From contig JANJTC010000005.1 in NCBI GenBank assembly GCA_024711325.1, forward strand, positions 1,474,395 to 1,538,394: DNA of 64,000 nucleotides, read 5' to 3'. This DNA is from Bacteriovoracaceae bacterium. GTDB lineage: Bacteria; Bdellovibrionota; Bacteriovoracia; Bacteriovoracales; Bacteriovoracaceae. The position numbers were made by a program, and so were the translations under genes. The notes beneath the pieces are model-generated. The model was not told the origin of the DNA and did not search any database. It saw nothing but the letters and a program-made list of their open reading frames with translations. This document shows, one piece after another, positions 48,597 to 57,700 of the stretch. Within the stretch, counting starts at the first letter, position 1, and every line of letters starts with the position of its first letter.

Positions 48597-50105
48597 ATGA
48601 AGTTTTGGTTTTTGATAATAACTCTCATCTTGGGAGGAACGGCGATAGCTGTATTATCAGATGCCAACGATATCGAACCTTATCGCAAATATTCATCTGA
48701 AAAGCATGATATGAGGATTATCAATTCCGGGATGGCATCATTGTATGCTCGGATTGATATGATTCGTAGGGCAGAAAAAACGATTGATCTTGAATCCTAT
48801 ATCTTCAACACTGATAAATCTGGAAAAATAATCCTTAGAGAGCTGGCAGCTGCAGCGAAAAGAGGAGTAAAAGTCAGAGTTCTGGTAGATAAATTTTTTG
48901 GTGTTTTCAAACTTGATGAATACTACGCGCAAGAGCTTAAAAAGCATAATATAGACGTTCGCTATTACAATGCTTCTTCAATCTTTCAATTCTCGACTTT
49001 TCAGTCACGAAACCATCGTAAACTTATGGTGGCAGATGGCAAAGAGGCCATCACTGGAGGAAGAAATATTGCCGATGAATACTTTGATCTTTCAAAAGAT
49101 TTTAATTTTCTAGATAGAGACGCCACTATCCAAGGTGAAATCGTTCAAACGATGAGCGATAGCTTCGAAAAATTCTGGGATTCACCTTTGACTCAGATCC
49201 CAGGTGAAGTTGAACCACCTTCGAAAAATTCCTATATCGGGGATAGTTATAATGACCATCAGTACAGAATGGAATTAAGACGTCATGAGGATAAAGTAAA
49301 GGAGGCGTCTCTGGCACTGGCCCCTAATGAGGAGCATGACAAAATCCTTGAATTTGCAATGAAAGAAGGCAAAGAAATGTTTTTATCCAATGGGAAATAC
49401 GAATGCCCTGAAGTTGCCTTTGCATCTGATAAAGAGGGGGCAGGCTTTCTGGAAAGACTTAAGCCAAAGAAATACGATAAAAACTATCGCCATTTAAGAC
49501 GAGAAATCATGAACTGGATGGAGGCCAAGGCCAAAACAGATGAAGAGATGATTTTTGATACTCCTTACTTTCTCAATAATTCAGTCAGTGACAAAATATC
49601 ACAGCTTCTAACCGAGAGAAGATCGAAGATTTCAGTCATGACCAATAGTCTGGCCTCATCCGATGCTATACCTGTTGCAACTGTTTTCAGGGATACAATC
49701 AGAAAGTTCACTCCCTTTAAAAACTTCAAGGCCTTCATCTTTAAAGGAAAGTACCCGAAAGAAACAAAGCTGATGGATGAGGAGATGGAGCAGGCAACAT
49801 GGGGAACTCATTCAAAATCAGTTGTATTCAATAATGATTCTTTTATGGTCGGTTCTTTTAATCTTGATAACCGATCTAGCTTCTATAACACGGAGTTATC
49901 CATCTTCTGTAGTGGAAGTGAAGCTCTTACCAATGACGTTAAAAATAACATTAAGTCTCGAATGGATAACAGTCATGGTCTAGATAGCGAAGGGGAAGTC
50001 GAAGATGAGTGTGAGGACTTTCATCAAAAGGGACTGGGACCACTCAAAAAAGCCCTTTATTGGCTTTTAAAAGTACCTAGTCATCTGATGCAGTCCCTTC
50101 TTTGA
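48597..50105 (+). CDS. Phospholipase D-family protein (cardiolipin-synthase-like)
   Basis: The 502-residue protein has an N-terminal membrane anchor or signal sequence (MKFWFLIITLILGGTAIAVL) and two HKD motifs. The first is complete: NHRKLMVADGKEAITGGRN. The second reads THSKSVVFNNDSFMVGSFNL, with Asn where the motif's Asp is expected. YIFNTDKSGKIILRELAAAA and DTPYFLNN are typical of periplasmic PLD/ClsC-like proteins. AAGGAG precedes the ATG. Its 3' end overlaps the convergent AraC gene by 29 bp. Confidence 0.87.
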   Translation: MKFWFLIITLILGGTAIAVLSDANDIEPYRKYSSEKHDMRIINSGMASLYARIDMIRRAEKTIDLESYIFNTDKSGKIILRELAAAAKRGVKVRVLVDKFFGVFKLDEYYAQELKKHNIDVRYYNASSIFQFSTFQSRNHRKLMVADGKEAITGGRNIADEYFDLSKDFNFLDRDATIQGEIVQTMSDSFEKFWDSPLTQIPGEVEPPSKNSYIGDSYNDHQYRMELRRHEDKVKEASLALAPNEEHDKILEFAMKEGKEMFLSNGKYECPEVAFASDKEGAGFLERLKPKKYDKNYRHLRREIMNWMEAKAKTDEEMIFDTPYFLNNSVSDKISQLLTERRSKISVMTNSLASSDAIPVATVFRDTIRKFTPFKNFKAFIFKGKYPKETKLMDEEMEQATWGTHSKSVVFNNDSFMVGSFNLDNRSSFYNTELSIFCSGSEALTNDVKNNIKSRMDNSHGLDSEGEVEDECEDFHQKGLGPLKKALYWLLKVPSHLMQSLL

Positions 50106-50961
50106 TCTTCAGTCTTTCTCTAAAAACACCTGGCGCAATTTTTTCGTGCAGCCTGAAGAACCTTGAAAAATAGTTCGCATCCTGGAAGCCCAACTCATAA
50201 CCAATCTCTGAAATACTAAGGCCTGAAAAGGCCAAATAGCGTTTAGCTTCCAGAATAAAGCGCTCTTGAATCAGCACTCTGGGGGCCTTGCCGTACGCCC
50301 TGGATACCTGCATAGAAAGGGCACGAGGAGAGGTATTAAGTTTCTTTGCATAGAATTCTACCCTGTGCTGATCACGAAAATGGGTTTCGACCAATTGCCT
50401 GAAGTACTCAAGTGAGCTGACTGTTTTTCTGTGTTCGATTTTAAAAGTAGAGCATTCGCGAATGAGTTGTACAAGAATTCCTGAAAGATAATTCCTAAGG
50501 CAGACATCATGATAGTCAGATTTATTTTGAAACTCATTAAACATGATTTCTACCATGGAGAGGAAATTCTTCTGAAAAGAAATATTTTTAATCATTGGAC
50601 GATCTGGAAGAAACTGAAGCTGGTTAAAAATATCTGCTTCTCCGAAAAGTTCAATCTGTAACGATTCCCTGGTGAACTCAATGATATAACCTTTTATGCC
50701 TTTTGAAAGTCTCCAGGAATGAACCTGTCCCGGTTTTATAACAAACAGCTGATGAGTGGTGATTTTATGTTTTGTAAAGTCAATCTGATGAGTACCTGTT
50801 CCATGAGTTACCAGCATCAACTGATAAAAATCGTGCTTATGAGGAAAAGGAACTGCCGGTACAACTCTGTCTTGTATCCGTTCCACTCGTATCCCACTCA
50901 TCGAAACTTTTAATATCCCAAAGGCTTCTATTGAATGTTGAACGTTTTTAGTTGCTTTCAT
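50077..50961 (-). CDS. AraC-family transcriptional regulator
   Basis: The 294-residue protein has an N-terminal cupin-like sensor (VPFPHKHDFYQLMLVTHGTG, then LFVIKPGQVHSWRL) and a C-terminal AraC double helix-turn-helix (VEFYAKKLNTSPRALSMQVS; ISEIGYELGFQDANYFSRFF). It is divergent from the YceI-DoxX gene pair starting at 51072, with about 110 bp between, and is probably their regulator. The inducer is unknown. Confidence 0.9.
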   Translation of the reverse strand: MKATKNVQHSIEAFGILKVSMSGIRVERIQDRVVPAVPFPHKHDFYQLMLVTHGTGTHQIDFTKHKITTHQLFVIKPGQVHSWRLSKGIKGYIIEFTRESLQIELFGEADIFNQLQFLPDRPMIKNISFQKNFLSMVEIMFNEFQNKSDYHDVCLRNYLSGILVQLIRECSTFKIEHRKTVSSLEYFRQLVETHFRDQHRVEFYAKKLNTSPRALSMQVSRAYGKAPRVLIQERFILEAKRYLAFSGLSISEIGYELGFQDANYFSRFFRLHEKIAPGVFRERLKIKEGTASDD

Positions 50962-51071
50962 TCGCTAAAGTTTAGCAGTTTTTGTTACCTTTGTGCTAGT
51001 TATTGTGTGGATTGGCCATTACTCTTTAATAAAGCCCACCTTATAATGATGAAAAAATATAAGGTAGCTTC

Positions 51072-51779
51072 ATGACTAGACATTTTCTTTTACTACTGAC
51101 TGTTTGTTTCTCTCTTCAGTTAAAGGCCTCTGATTGGGTCATCAATAGAGATCATTCTGAAATCCTTTTCAAAGTAGGTTACCTGAATGTTTCTGAGGTA
51201 AACGGACGTTTTAAAGAGTTCTCAGGCAAATTAGATCTCGATAAAAATAAAGTTCCACAGAATATTAAAATCCTGATTCTGACTCCTTCTATCGATACCG
51301 GGCACAAGATGAGAGATAACCATTTGCAGGCCAATGATTTTTTTGAATCCAAACAATTTCCGGAAATTTCGTTTACGAGTACTAATGTAAAAAAAATTAA
51401 AAGCAATGAATACGAAGCAAGTGGGCTTTTAACTATAAAGAATACGACAAAACCAATTATTCTTAATTTTATTTTAACTGATTCAGTGACTGATACATGG
51501 GGGTACGAAAATAAATTTGTAAAATTTAAATCAAAACTGAGCCGCAAAGACTATTCATTAAACTGGAATAAAAATCTTGATGACAGTAAATATCTGGTCA
51601 GTGATGAAGTCTATTTTTGGGGTGCTTTTCAAATTCAACCGTCGATAGGACAAACTCCTACCAGTAAACACATGTTACCTGATACTGAATATATTCGGGA
51701 GAGGGAGGATGAGTTAAGAAAATCTAAGGACGAGTCGGCATTCTCTAAAAAATTAAGAAATCTGATTAATGGAAAATAA
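51072..51779 (+). CDS. YceI-family exported protein
   Basis: The 235-residue protein has a signal peptide (to about residue 19) and a full YceI domain: DWVINRDHSEILFKVGYLNV, VNGRFKEFSGKLDLD, and DTGHKMRDNHLQANDFFE with the family's M-R-D-x-H-L motif. A charged C-terminal tail of ~35 residues follows. It would bind a hydrophobic ligand in the periplasm. TATAAT at 51042-51047 is the likely -10; the -35 is poor, as expected for an AraC-activated promoter. DoxX follows 60 bp later. Confidence 0.88.
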   Translation: MTRHFLLLLTVCFSLQLKASDWVINRDHSEILFKVGYLNVSEVNGRFKEFSGKLDLDKNKVPQNIKILILTPSIDTGHKMRDNHLQANDFFESKQFPEISFTSTNVKKIKSNEYEASGLLTIKNTTKPIILNFILTDSVTDTWGYENKFVKFKSKLSRKDYSLNWNKNLDDSKYLVSDEVYFWGAFQIQPSIGQTPTSKHMLPDTEYIREREDELRKSKDESAFSKKLRNLINGK

Positions 51780-51839
51780 ATTGATTGCTTCACTAATTAC
51801 CTATATTATTTTTTTCAAACTAAAATAAAAGAAGAGTGT

Positions 51840-52256
51840 ATGAAAATATTCACGGCGAATCCTGAAAATAATTTAACCAACGAAATCGCTATGACTTTAG
51901 TGAGAATTGCTGTTGGGTGCATGATGGCCTTTGGCCATGGTATGGGTAAATTGCCGCCGCAAGAAGGTTTCATTGCAGGTGTAACAGCATTAGGTTTTCC
52001 GGCCCCTGAATTTTTTGCATGGCTTGCCGCTTTAGCAGAGTTTGGCGGGGGTCTTCTTTTAGCTGCCGGCCTTCTCACTCGTTTTAATGCTATGGCCTTA
52101 AGTGTAACTATGTTGGTGGCAGCTTTTGGCCGACACTTAGATGATCCCTATAAAGTTAAAGAACTATCTCTGCTTTACCTCCTTGTATTCATTCTGTTTA
52201 TGATTAAAGGAAGCGGAAGATGGTCTCTGGATCATTTCCTTTCAAAAAAAGCATAA
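51840..52256 (+). CDS. DoxX-family membrane protein
   Basis: The 138-residue protein has four membrane helices with DoxX marks: VRIAVGCMMAFGHGMGKL, LAALAEFGGGLLLAAGLLTR and a last helix near LLYLLVFILFMIKG. DoxX proteins form membrane complexes with redox enzymes; the specific role varies. It follows a YceI gene, a frequent pairing in proteobacteria, and is probably in the same transcript under the AraC regulator. Confidence 0.87.
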   Translation: MKIFTANPENNLTNEIAMTLVRIAVGCMMAFGHGMGKLPPQEGFIAGVTALGFPAPEFFAWLAALAEFGGGLLLAAGLLTRFNAMALSVTMLVAAFGRHLDDPYKVKELSLLYLLVFILFMIKGSGRWSLDHFLSKKA

Positions 52257-52379
52257 GTGGTTTCTTTTCGCACCAATTGAGGTGCCATTTTAACTAAGCT
52301 TATTCTAATTCTCATGACTTAAATTTGGCATATCCTTAGCAGTTAAGGCAGCAGGTAATGTTTTGGACAGGAGGTTCAA

Positions 52380-52664
52380 ATGAAACTTGCAGCATTTCTT
52401 CTTATTATAATGTTTTCTATTACAGTGCGGGCACAACCCAAGTCCCTGTCTTACAATGATTCTATTGTGTTAAAAAAAACCTTCATGACTACAAACATAC
52501 TTTCTTCGGATTTGTTGGAACTTCACAGAGATTTAAATTTTGATGGATTGCGAATGATCGCAGGCAAAAGAGACATCCTTGAGTCAAAGCTACAGAAGAA
52601 GACATCATGGGCCGAAGGGTTAAGAATTCGTCTTAAAGGCACGAGCGGTCAGTTTCGTTTCTAA
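52380..52664 (+). CDS. Small exported protein of unknown function
   Basis: The 94-residue protein has a signal peptide (MKLAAFLLIIMFSITVRA) and a basic, helix-prone mature part (LLELHRDLNFDGLRMIAGKR). I recognise no family. AGGAGG lies six bases before the ATG, which supports it being real. It lies 68 bp before the transglutaminase-type gene in the same direction. Confidence 0.6.
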   Translation: MKLAAFLLIIMFSITVRAQPKSLSYNDSIVLKKTFMTTNILSSDLLELHRDLNFDGLRMIAGKRDILESKLQKKTSWAEGLRIRLKGTSGQFRF

Positions 52665-52735
52665 AGATGTAATTAACTTTCCACCATTTAATATCAGTAA
52701 TAACTTTTCACCAACATCAATCCAGGGAGGTTTTG

Positions 52736-53812
52736 GTGAAAAGTTATTTTGCAATTCTTTTAGGATTTTATTCAGTATCTACCACCTTTGCGGCCCCCCT
52801 GGAGATTCATAAACCCTGGCAGAATATTTCTGATCCCTTAATCATGAGTGCTTCATTTGTCCGAAAGCTCTCTTACCTGCCTTTGAAGGCAACTGTAAGA
52901 GATGATAATAAATACTGGTCAAGTGACTACTGGCCGCTTAAAAAAGGGAATATCAATTACCGCTGGAATTCATCCAGACCCCATGGATTTAATCTTAAGT
53001 CTCCTACAAAATTTGAAGCTGAGAGGATGAGTTATGGTGAACTCTCTGAGCTGGCCCCTTCGGAAAAATATGATCTTTTTACCGGTCGATATGATTATCC
53101 ACTCAGAAAAAAAGTTGAAACCCAGGTTTCACCAGACCGAGAAATATGGGAGGGCATTTGTCATGGTTGGGCCCCGGCCATGGTCAACCATAATGAACCC
53201 TCACCTAAAGTTGTTATGAATCCAGATGGAATTGAAGTGCCGTTTGGGTCGGCCGATATTAAGGCCCTTTTAAGTTATTATTATGCTTTTGATCATCCCG
53301 CCTCAGCAAATCATCAGCTAGGTCGCCGTTGTTATAACGAATGGTGGCGATGGTGGGACAGAGAGGACTGTAAAGATGATATGAACGCAGGTGCTTTTCA
53401 TATTGTTCTCAGTAATCGAGTAGGTCTTTTGGGTATGAGTTTTATGGCCGATATAGAACACGGCAAAGAAGTTTGGAATCATGTTCCTTATAGTTATAAA
53501 TCTACGGTTGTGAACGCTGATTTACCACCTGCAAGAGACGCAGCAGCGGGAACAGTAAAAGGAATCCATCTTCGCACAGAAGTCAGTTATGTCTTTAGTC
53601 CTGAGAAAAATAGTTGGGAACCTGTTCTGGGTACCAGTGGACAAGTCCTTAAAAAGAGAGTTTACGAATATATTCTGGATCTGGATATTAATGACAATAT
53701 TATTGGAGGAGACTGGGTCTCAAAGGCCAGACCAGACTTTTTATGGCTGATCAAAAAAGCGCCGGCCTTTGATGGTACGCTTTCCCGCTTACCGGAACTC
53801 CTGGATGATTGA
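52736..53812 (+). CDS. Transglutaminase-elicitor family exported protein
   Basis: The 358-residue protein has a signal peptide (MVKSYFAILLGFYSVSTTFA) and matches the transglutaminase elicitor family first known from Phytophthora: EGICHGWAPAMVNHNEPSP with catalytic Cys142, NAGAFHIVLSN with His222, and a later GGDWVSKARPDFLW that may supply Asp. Such enzymes cross-link glutamine and lysine side chains. GTG 52736 is preferred over TTG 52733 because GGAGG lies five bases upstream. In a predator it could modify prey or its own envelope (inference). Confidence 0.8.
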   Translation: MKSYFAILLGFYSVSTTFAAPLEIHKPWQNISDPLIMSASFVRKLSYLPLKATVRDDNKYWSSDYWPLKKGNINYRWNSSRPHGFNLKSPTKFEAERMSYGELSELAPSEKYDLFTGRYDYPLRKKVETQVSPDREIWEGICHGWAPAMVNHNEPSPKVVMNPDGIEVPFGSADIKALLSYYYAFDHPASANHQLGRRCYNEWWRWWDREDCKDDMNAGAFHIVLSNRVGLLGMSFMADIEHGKEVWNHVPYSYKSTVVNADLPPARDAAAGTVKGIHLRTEVSYVFSPEKNSWEPVLGTSGQVLKKRVYEYILDLDINDNIIGGDWVSKARPDFLWLIKKAPAFDGTLSRLPELLDD

Positions 53813-53882
53813 GTGAATTGATTCTTATGCTTTTAGCTGTCGTGAAATTTGTTACCATTCAAAAGAAAAGTGGAGGTGGCCG

Positions 53883-54068
53883 ATGTCGACAAATCAATAC
53901 CGGGAAGAAACGGATAAAGTTGACTTCAGTAAGTTAACCCCTGAAGAGCAAAAAAAATACTCGCGTGAGCATTTCGATAAAGAGCAACAAGATGTGAAAT
54001 CCAATGAGGAGATCGCTAATGAGGCCAAAAAAAAGATGGACCAAAAACGCGCAGAAAAATCTCATTAA
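53883..54068 (+). CDS. Small charged protein (61 aa)
   Basis: The 61-residue protein is very hydrophilic and helix-prone (VDFSKLTPEEQKKYSREHFD, then NEEIANEAKKKMDQKRAEKS), with no cysteine and no signal peptide. GGAGG lies seven bases upstream of the ATG, so it is likely translated. I recognise no family. Its last 50 bp overlap the start of the lipoprotein gene in another frame. Confidence 0.65.
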   Translation: MSTNQYREETDKVDFSKLTPEEQKKYSREHFDKEQQDVKSNEEIANEAKKKMDQKRAEKSH

Positions 54069-54681
54069 ATACGTTGGACTGCTGATTGTCCTCTCACTGA
54101 TAGGCTGTCGCGAATTTTATGATGAAGAGTTTGAAGAATTTGAGGCAACCCGGACCACCCAAACGGCAAATGTTTCATATGAAGCTGAGCTAGAAAGCAC
54201 AGATCCCACCCTGGTTGGTCTTCAGGGAGATGTATCAATCACTGTCAGAGAGGAAGACGTGGAAGTCAGGGTCGATCTAAATGGCCTTCCTCAAAATATT
54301 ATCAATCCCCACTACAGCTTTATTACCGCTGATTGCTCAACCCAGAACTTCAGCATTCCTAATGATCTTGGAACCACCAGGAGTTTTAACTTTTCCGAAA
54401 ATATCACAACGACTGCCCTCGAATCTGATCTTAGGGCCACTGGTGCAGGAGGAGGAGATATTAACCTGGAAGGTAAGAGTATTATCATTAAGGCGTTTTC
54501 AAACTTAACAAGTCTTCCTGATACATCCGGAGTTAATTCCATCGTCATAGCTTGCGGAGAAATCATGGTGACAAGTGATGGGGCCAGCACCACCTTTGAC
54601 ACGACAACTACGGGAGGTGCAGGTGACGGTACTACCATTGGAGGTGCGGAAGCAGGAGATGTCTTTGAAACTGGTTTTTAA
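54019..54681 (+). CDS. Lipoprotein of unknown function
   Basis: The 220-residue protein has a basic n-region, a hydrophobic h-region and lipobox LIGC (near residue 30), so it should be lipid-anchored. The mature part is acidic at first (REFYDEEFEEFEATRTTQTA), then beta-rich, and ends in a Thr/Gly-rich tail. No family is recognised. ATG 54019 has GAGGAG six bases upstream, inside the previous gene. It converges with the giant gene 26 bp away. Confidence 0.65.
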   Translation: MRPKKRWTKNAQKNLIKYVGLLIVLSLIGCREFYDEEFEEFEATRTTQTANVSYEAELESTDPTLVGLQGDVSITVREEDVEVRVDLNGLPQNIINPHYSFITADCSTQNFSIPNDLGTTRSFNFSENITTTALESDLRATGAGGGDINLEGKSIIIKAFSNLTSLPDTSGVNSIVIACGEIMVTSDGASTTFDTTTTGGAGDGTTIGGAEAGDVFETGF

Positions 54682-54707
54682 GTTCGCATATTCCTAAGGG
54701 TTGAATA

Positions 54708-57700
54708 TTATGGAACAAAGTATTCCCCTACACCGAAGAGACCATTTTGTTCAAAAGGAAATATGATTGAACGATTCGTTGGATTGAAATCCATGGATCT
54801 TCCTCTGCATGATAGGTTGTTCATACTCCAAGGCAATAGACCCTCATCAATTTGAGTCGTGATATTGTATTTTCGGATCCTTCCTGAACTGCAATAAAAG
54901 AAGTAATCTGACCCATCCAGGTTTACATAGACAAAACTGTCGTCAATATTGGCACCCGTTGTTCCAATTTTTTTGATTAGTCCTGCTTTAAATTCATAAA
55001 TATCTCTTTGTGTTCCATAGTATACAATTGCCGTGATCCATCTTGAGTTAACAGCATCCCATTGAAATTGAAAAAAGGTATCCCAGTAGGGCATTTCACA
55101 GTCAGCAGCAGTTGTTGCAATTGAAGCATTACAGGTTCTTCGGACATCGGAATCAGCCGGATACCCAAGTACTCCTGCGAGGTGAGATTGTCTGTACCCG
55201 TCCGCAGTATTATAAAGTTTCAACATAAAGTCTTCATAACGTAGATTGGCCGGATAATAGCGCATTCGATTTATGACTAGATTGCCGTTACCGTACCCCA
55301 AAATTAGACCACGGCTATATTCGTTCCCAGTAGATGCCAGAACATCTGCTCCTAAGGCGTTATCTGCCGTAGAGTAATGCGTTCCAGTGGAGCTACCAAT
55401 GACTAATTCCCATTTGCCGGTGACACGGTTGAGCTTGGCATAGTATCCATACCCTGATGAGCTATAGTTAGAGAAAATGTTACCATTGGCCTTATCTATT
55501 GCTATCCAAGTTGAATCACTCATACTCTGAATGTTAGCATTGTCAGTGAAATTAAAGGTTCGAATAGCTCCATCTCCGGCAATGGTGTTGATGTTTCCTT
55601 CAATAGAAAACTCTTTTAGATAATTCCCACCAATGTCATTTGCAATTATTTTTCCATTATTTAAATAGAAGACTCGATTGATTTCGCTGAACCTGGCATT
55701 GAGAGCATTCACATTATCGCCATAAGTGAGTTTTTGACCAAATAAGGTTTTAACGTTCCCATCATTATCAATGGTTCTAATTACACCCCGATCAGTGAAA
55801 TACATTTTACCGGTAGCAGTTACGTAGAAGTTTTGCAAATCGACCATGCAAGATAAGGCAGGTGTCCCATCAATACATTCACCTATGGTTCCATGACCTA
55901 ATACGCGGGTGTAAGTCCCATCCCAGTTAACTCGCATAACGTAGTTTCTGGCAATGGTGATATAACTATGACCATCCATCCCAGTGATAGATAAGTAGTG
56001 ATAGTATCTATAGAGATCATCTTTAGGAGCAATGGCCGTAAAAGTGTCTGGATCAAAGTAGGCACGAGCATAACGTTCACTCACTTGTCCACAGTCTGGA
56101 TAACTCACGTTATGATAGGTGATGAGAGAAACTCCAGTTAATAATGAAGTCGAAGGGTCAAAGGCGATCGAAGAATTGGCCAGACGGCATTTTGAAAGAT
56201 CTTGAGTGGGTACATATGAATCACCAGTGCCCGTAAAATATTTTGAGATGACCTGACCAGTGGCGGCCTTGAAAACTCGTATTCGATAGTCAGGGGTATT
56301 ATAGTTTTTTATGCCATATTCAGAATGGAAATAGATGTCTCCATTTGGGGTCGCAAAAAATGCGTGATTGGTGTGATCCCACCCACCCGAAGTTCCATGG
56401 GAGTATATTTTTACATCAAGTGGATTAGCAACCGTGTCTGCAGTACTTGATCCTGTTCCAATTATGGTTTCAATTGTTGGCGTAGATAGATTCAGATCTA
56501 CTCTTCTGATCCGATCCTGGTCCAATATGAGGAGACGGTTTTGATAGTCCAGAGCTATTTTTACTGCGTATTTCAGAGTGGCATTAACAGCAGCTCCTCC
56601 ATCTCCAGTGCTGGCACCAGTTGCCTGAATAAAGATTTTCTGCTTACCATCGGCCTGATCAATAGTTAAAATTCCGCGCTTATAATCAGCAAAATAAAAT
56701 TGACCGTCACTTGTGACAACAAGAGTTCCAGGATCACTGTAACCATTTCGTCGAGTATAGAACATTGCCGTTTGAGCTGACCCACCAAGGCCTGATTCTG
56801 TGTTACCTGCTATAATCTTAATCAGACCCATATTAACCGGGTTAGAAATCAGCTGAGTGGAAACATCCCCTGCATCTGTCACCTTTACCCGGATTTTGTA
56901 ACTGGTATTAAGGGGTGAACCGCCTGTCCATTTATAACAGCCTTCGTTTGCGGCGAGAGTGATTGCTCCACAGCCGTAGTTGGCCACATTCAGGCCTGAG
57001 ACGATTTGAGTGAAATTGATCTCATCTGGGGTGTAGGAAAGTGAAACTGAACCATTCGGAAGGGCCAGATTATCTGTGGCCTTCCAGCGAATGTATACGT
57101 CAGTTCCAGCAGGCACTTCACCTTGCGCTCTGGTAGGGGGTAGTGGAGAATTCGGAATATTGGCCGCAATCACGTCCCAGACTTCTGGAGGGATTCCTGG
57201 ATCATAGGCCGCGCTGATTTTATCGATGTTAAGAGTTCCGGCACCTGCTGAGGCGAGGTTTGAAATATTTCCAGCTTCATCGATCACCCATGGATAAATG
57301 AGGTAAGCCTTTGGTGTCCATCCCATCAGGATGTAATGGTTGTTTAAATCGATTGTTGAAGAAAGGGCCAGACCAATGGCCGGGGAGTTTACCTCCACAA
57401 AGCACGAGTCAGCGGCAGTTGGTTTTACATTATCATCAGACTTAATACAGAGGTGAGTTAAATTCACTTCCGCATTTCCTGAAGCCGCATCAAGTGAGAC
57501 AGGAATGAAACTTGAACGTGATGGATACGGAGCGGTAGTCGTAAAACTACTGACCGTAGGAGCTGTCGTTTTTCTTATCCAGTAACCAGTAACGGTAGTG
57601 AAGTTAAACGGTGAAACAGTTCTGGTTTGTTTGAAGGTAAAGGTTCTCTTTGCATCTGTGGTTTGAGCGGCAGTAGTGAAGGTCCAGGCCCCTGTGTTAC

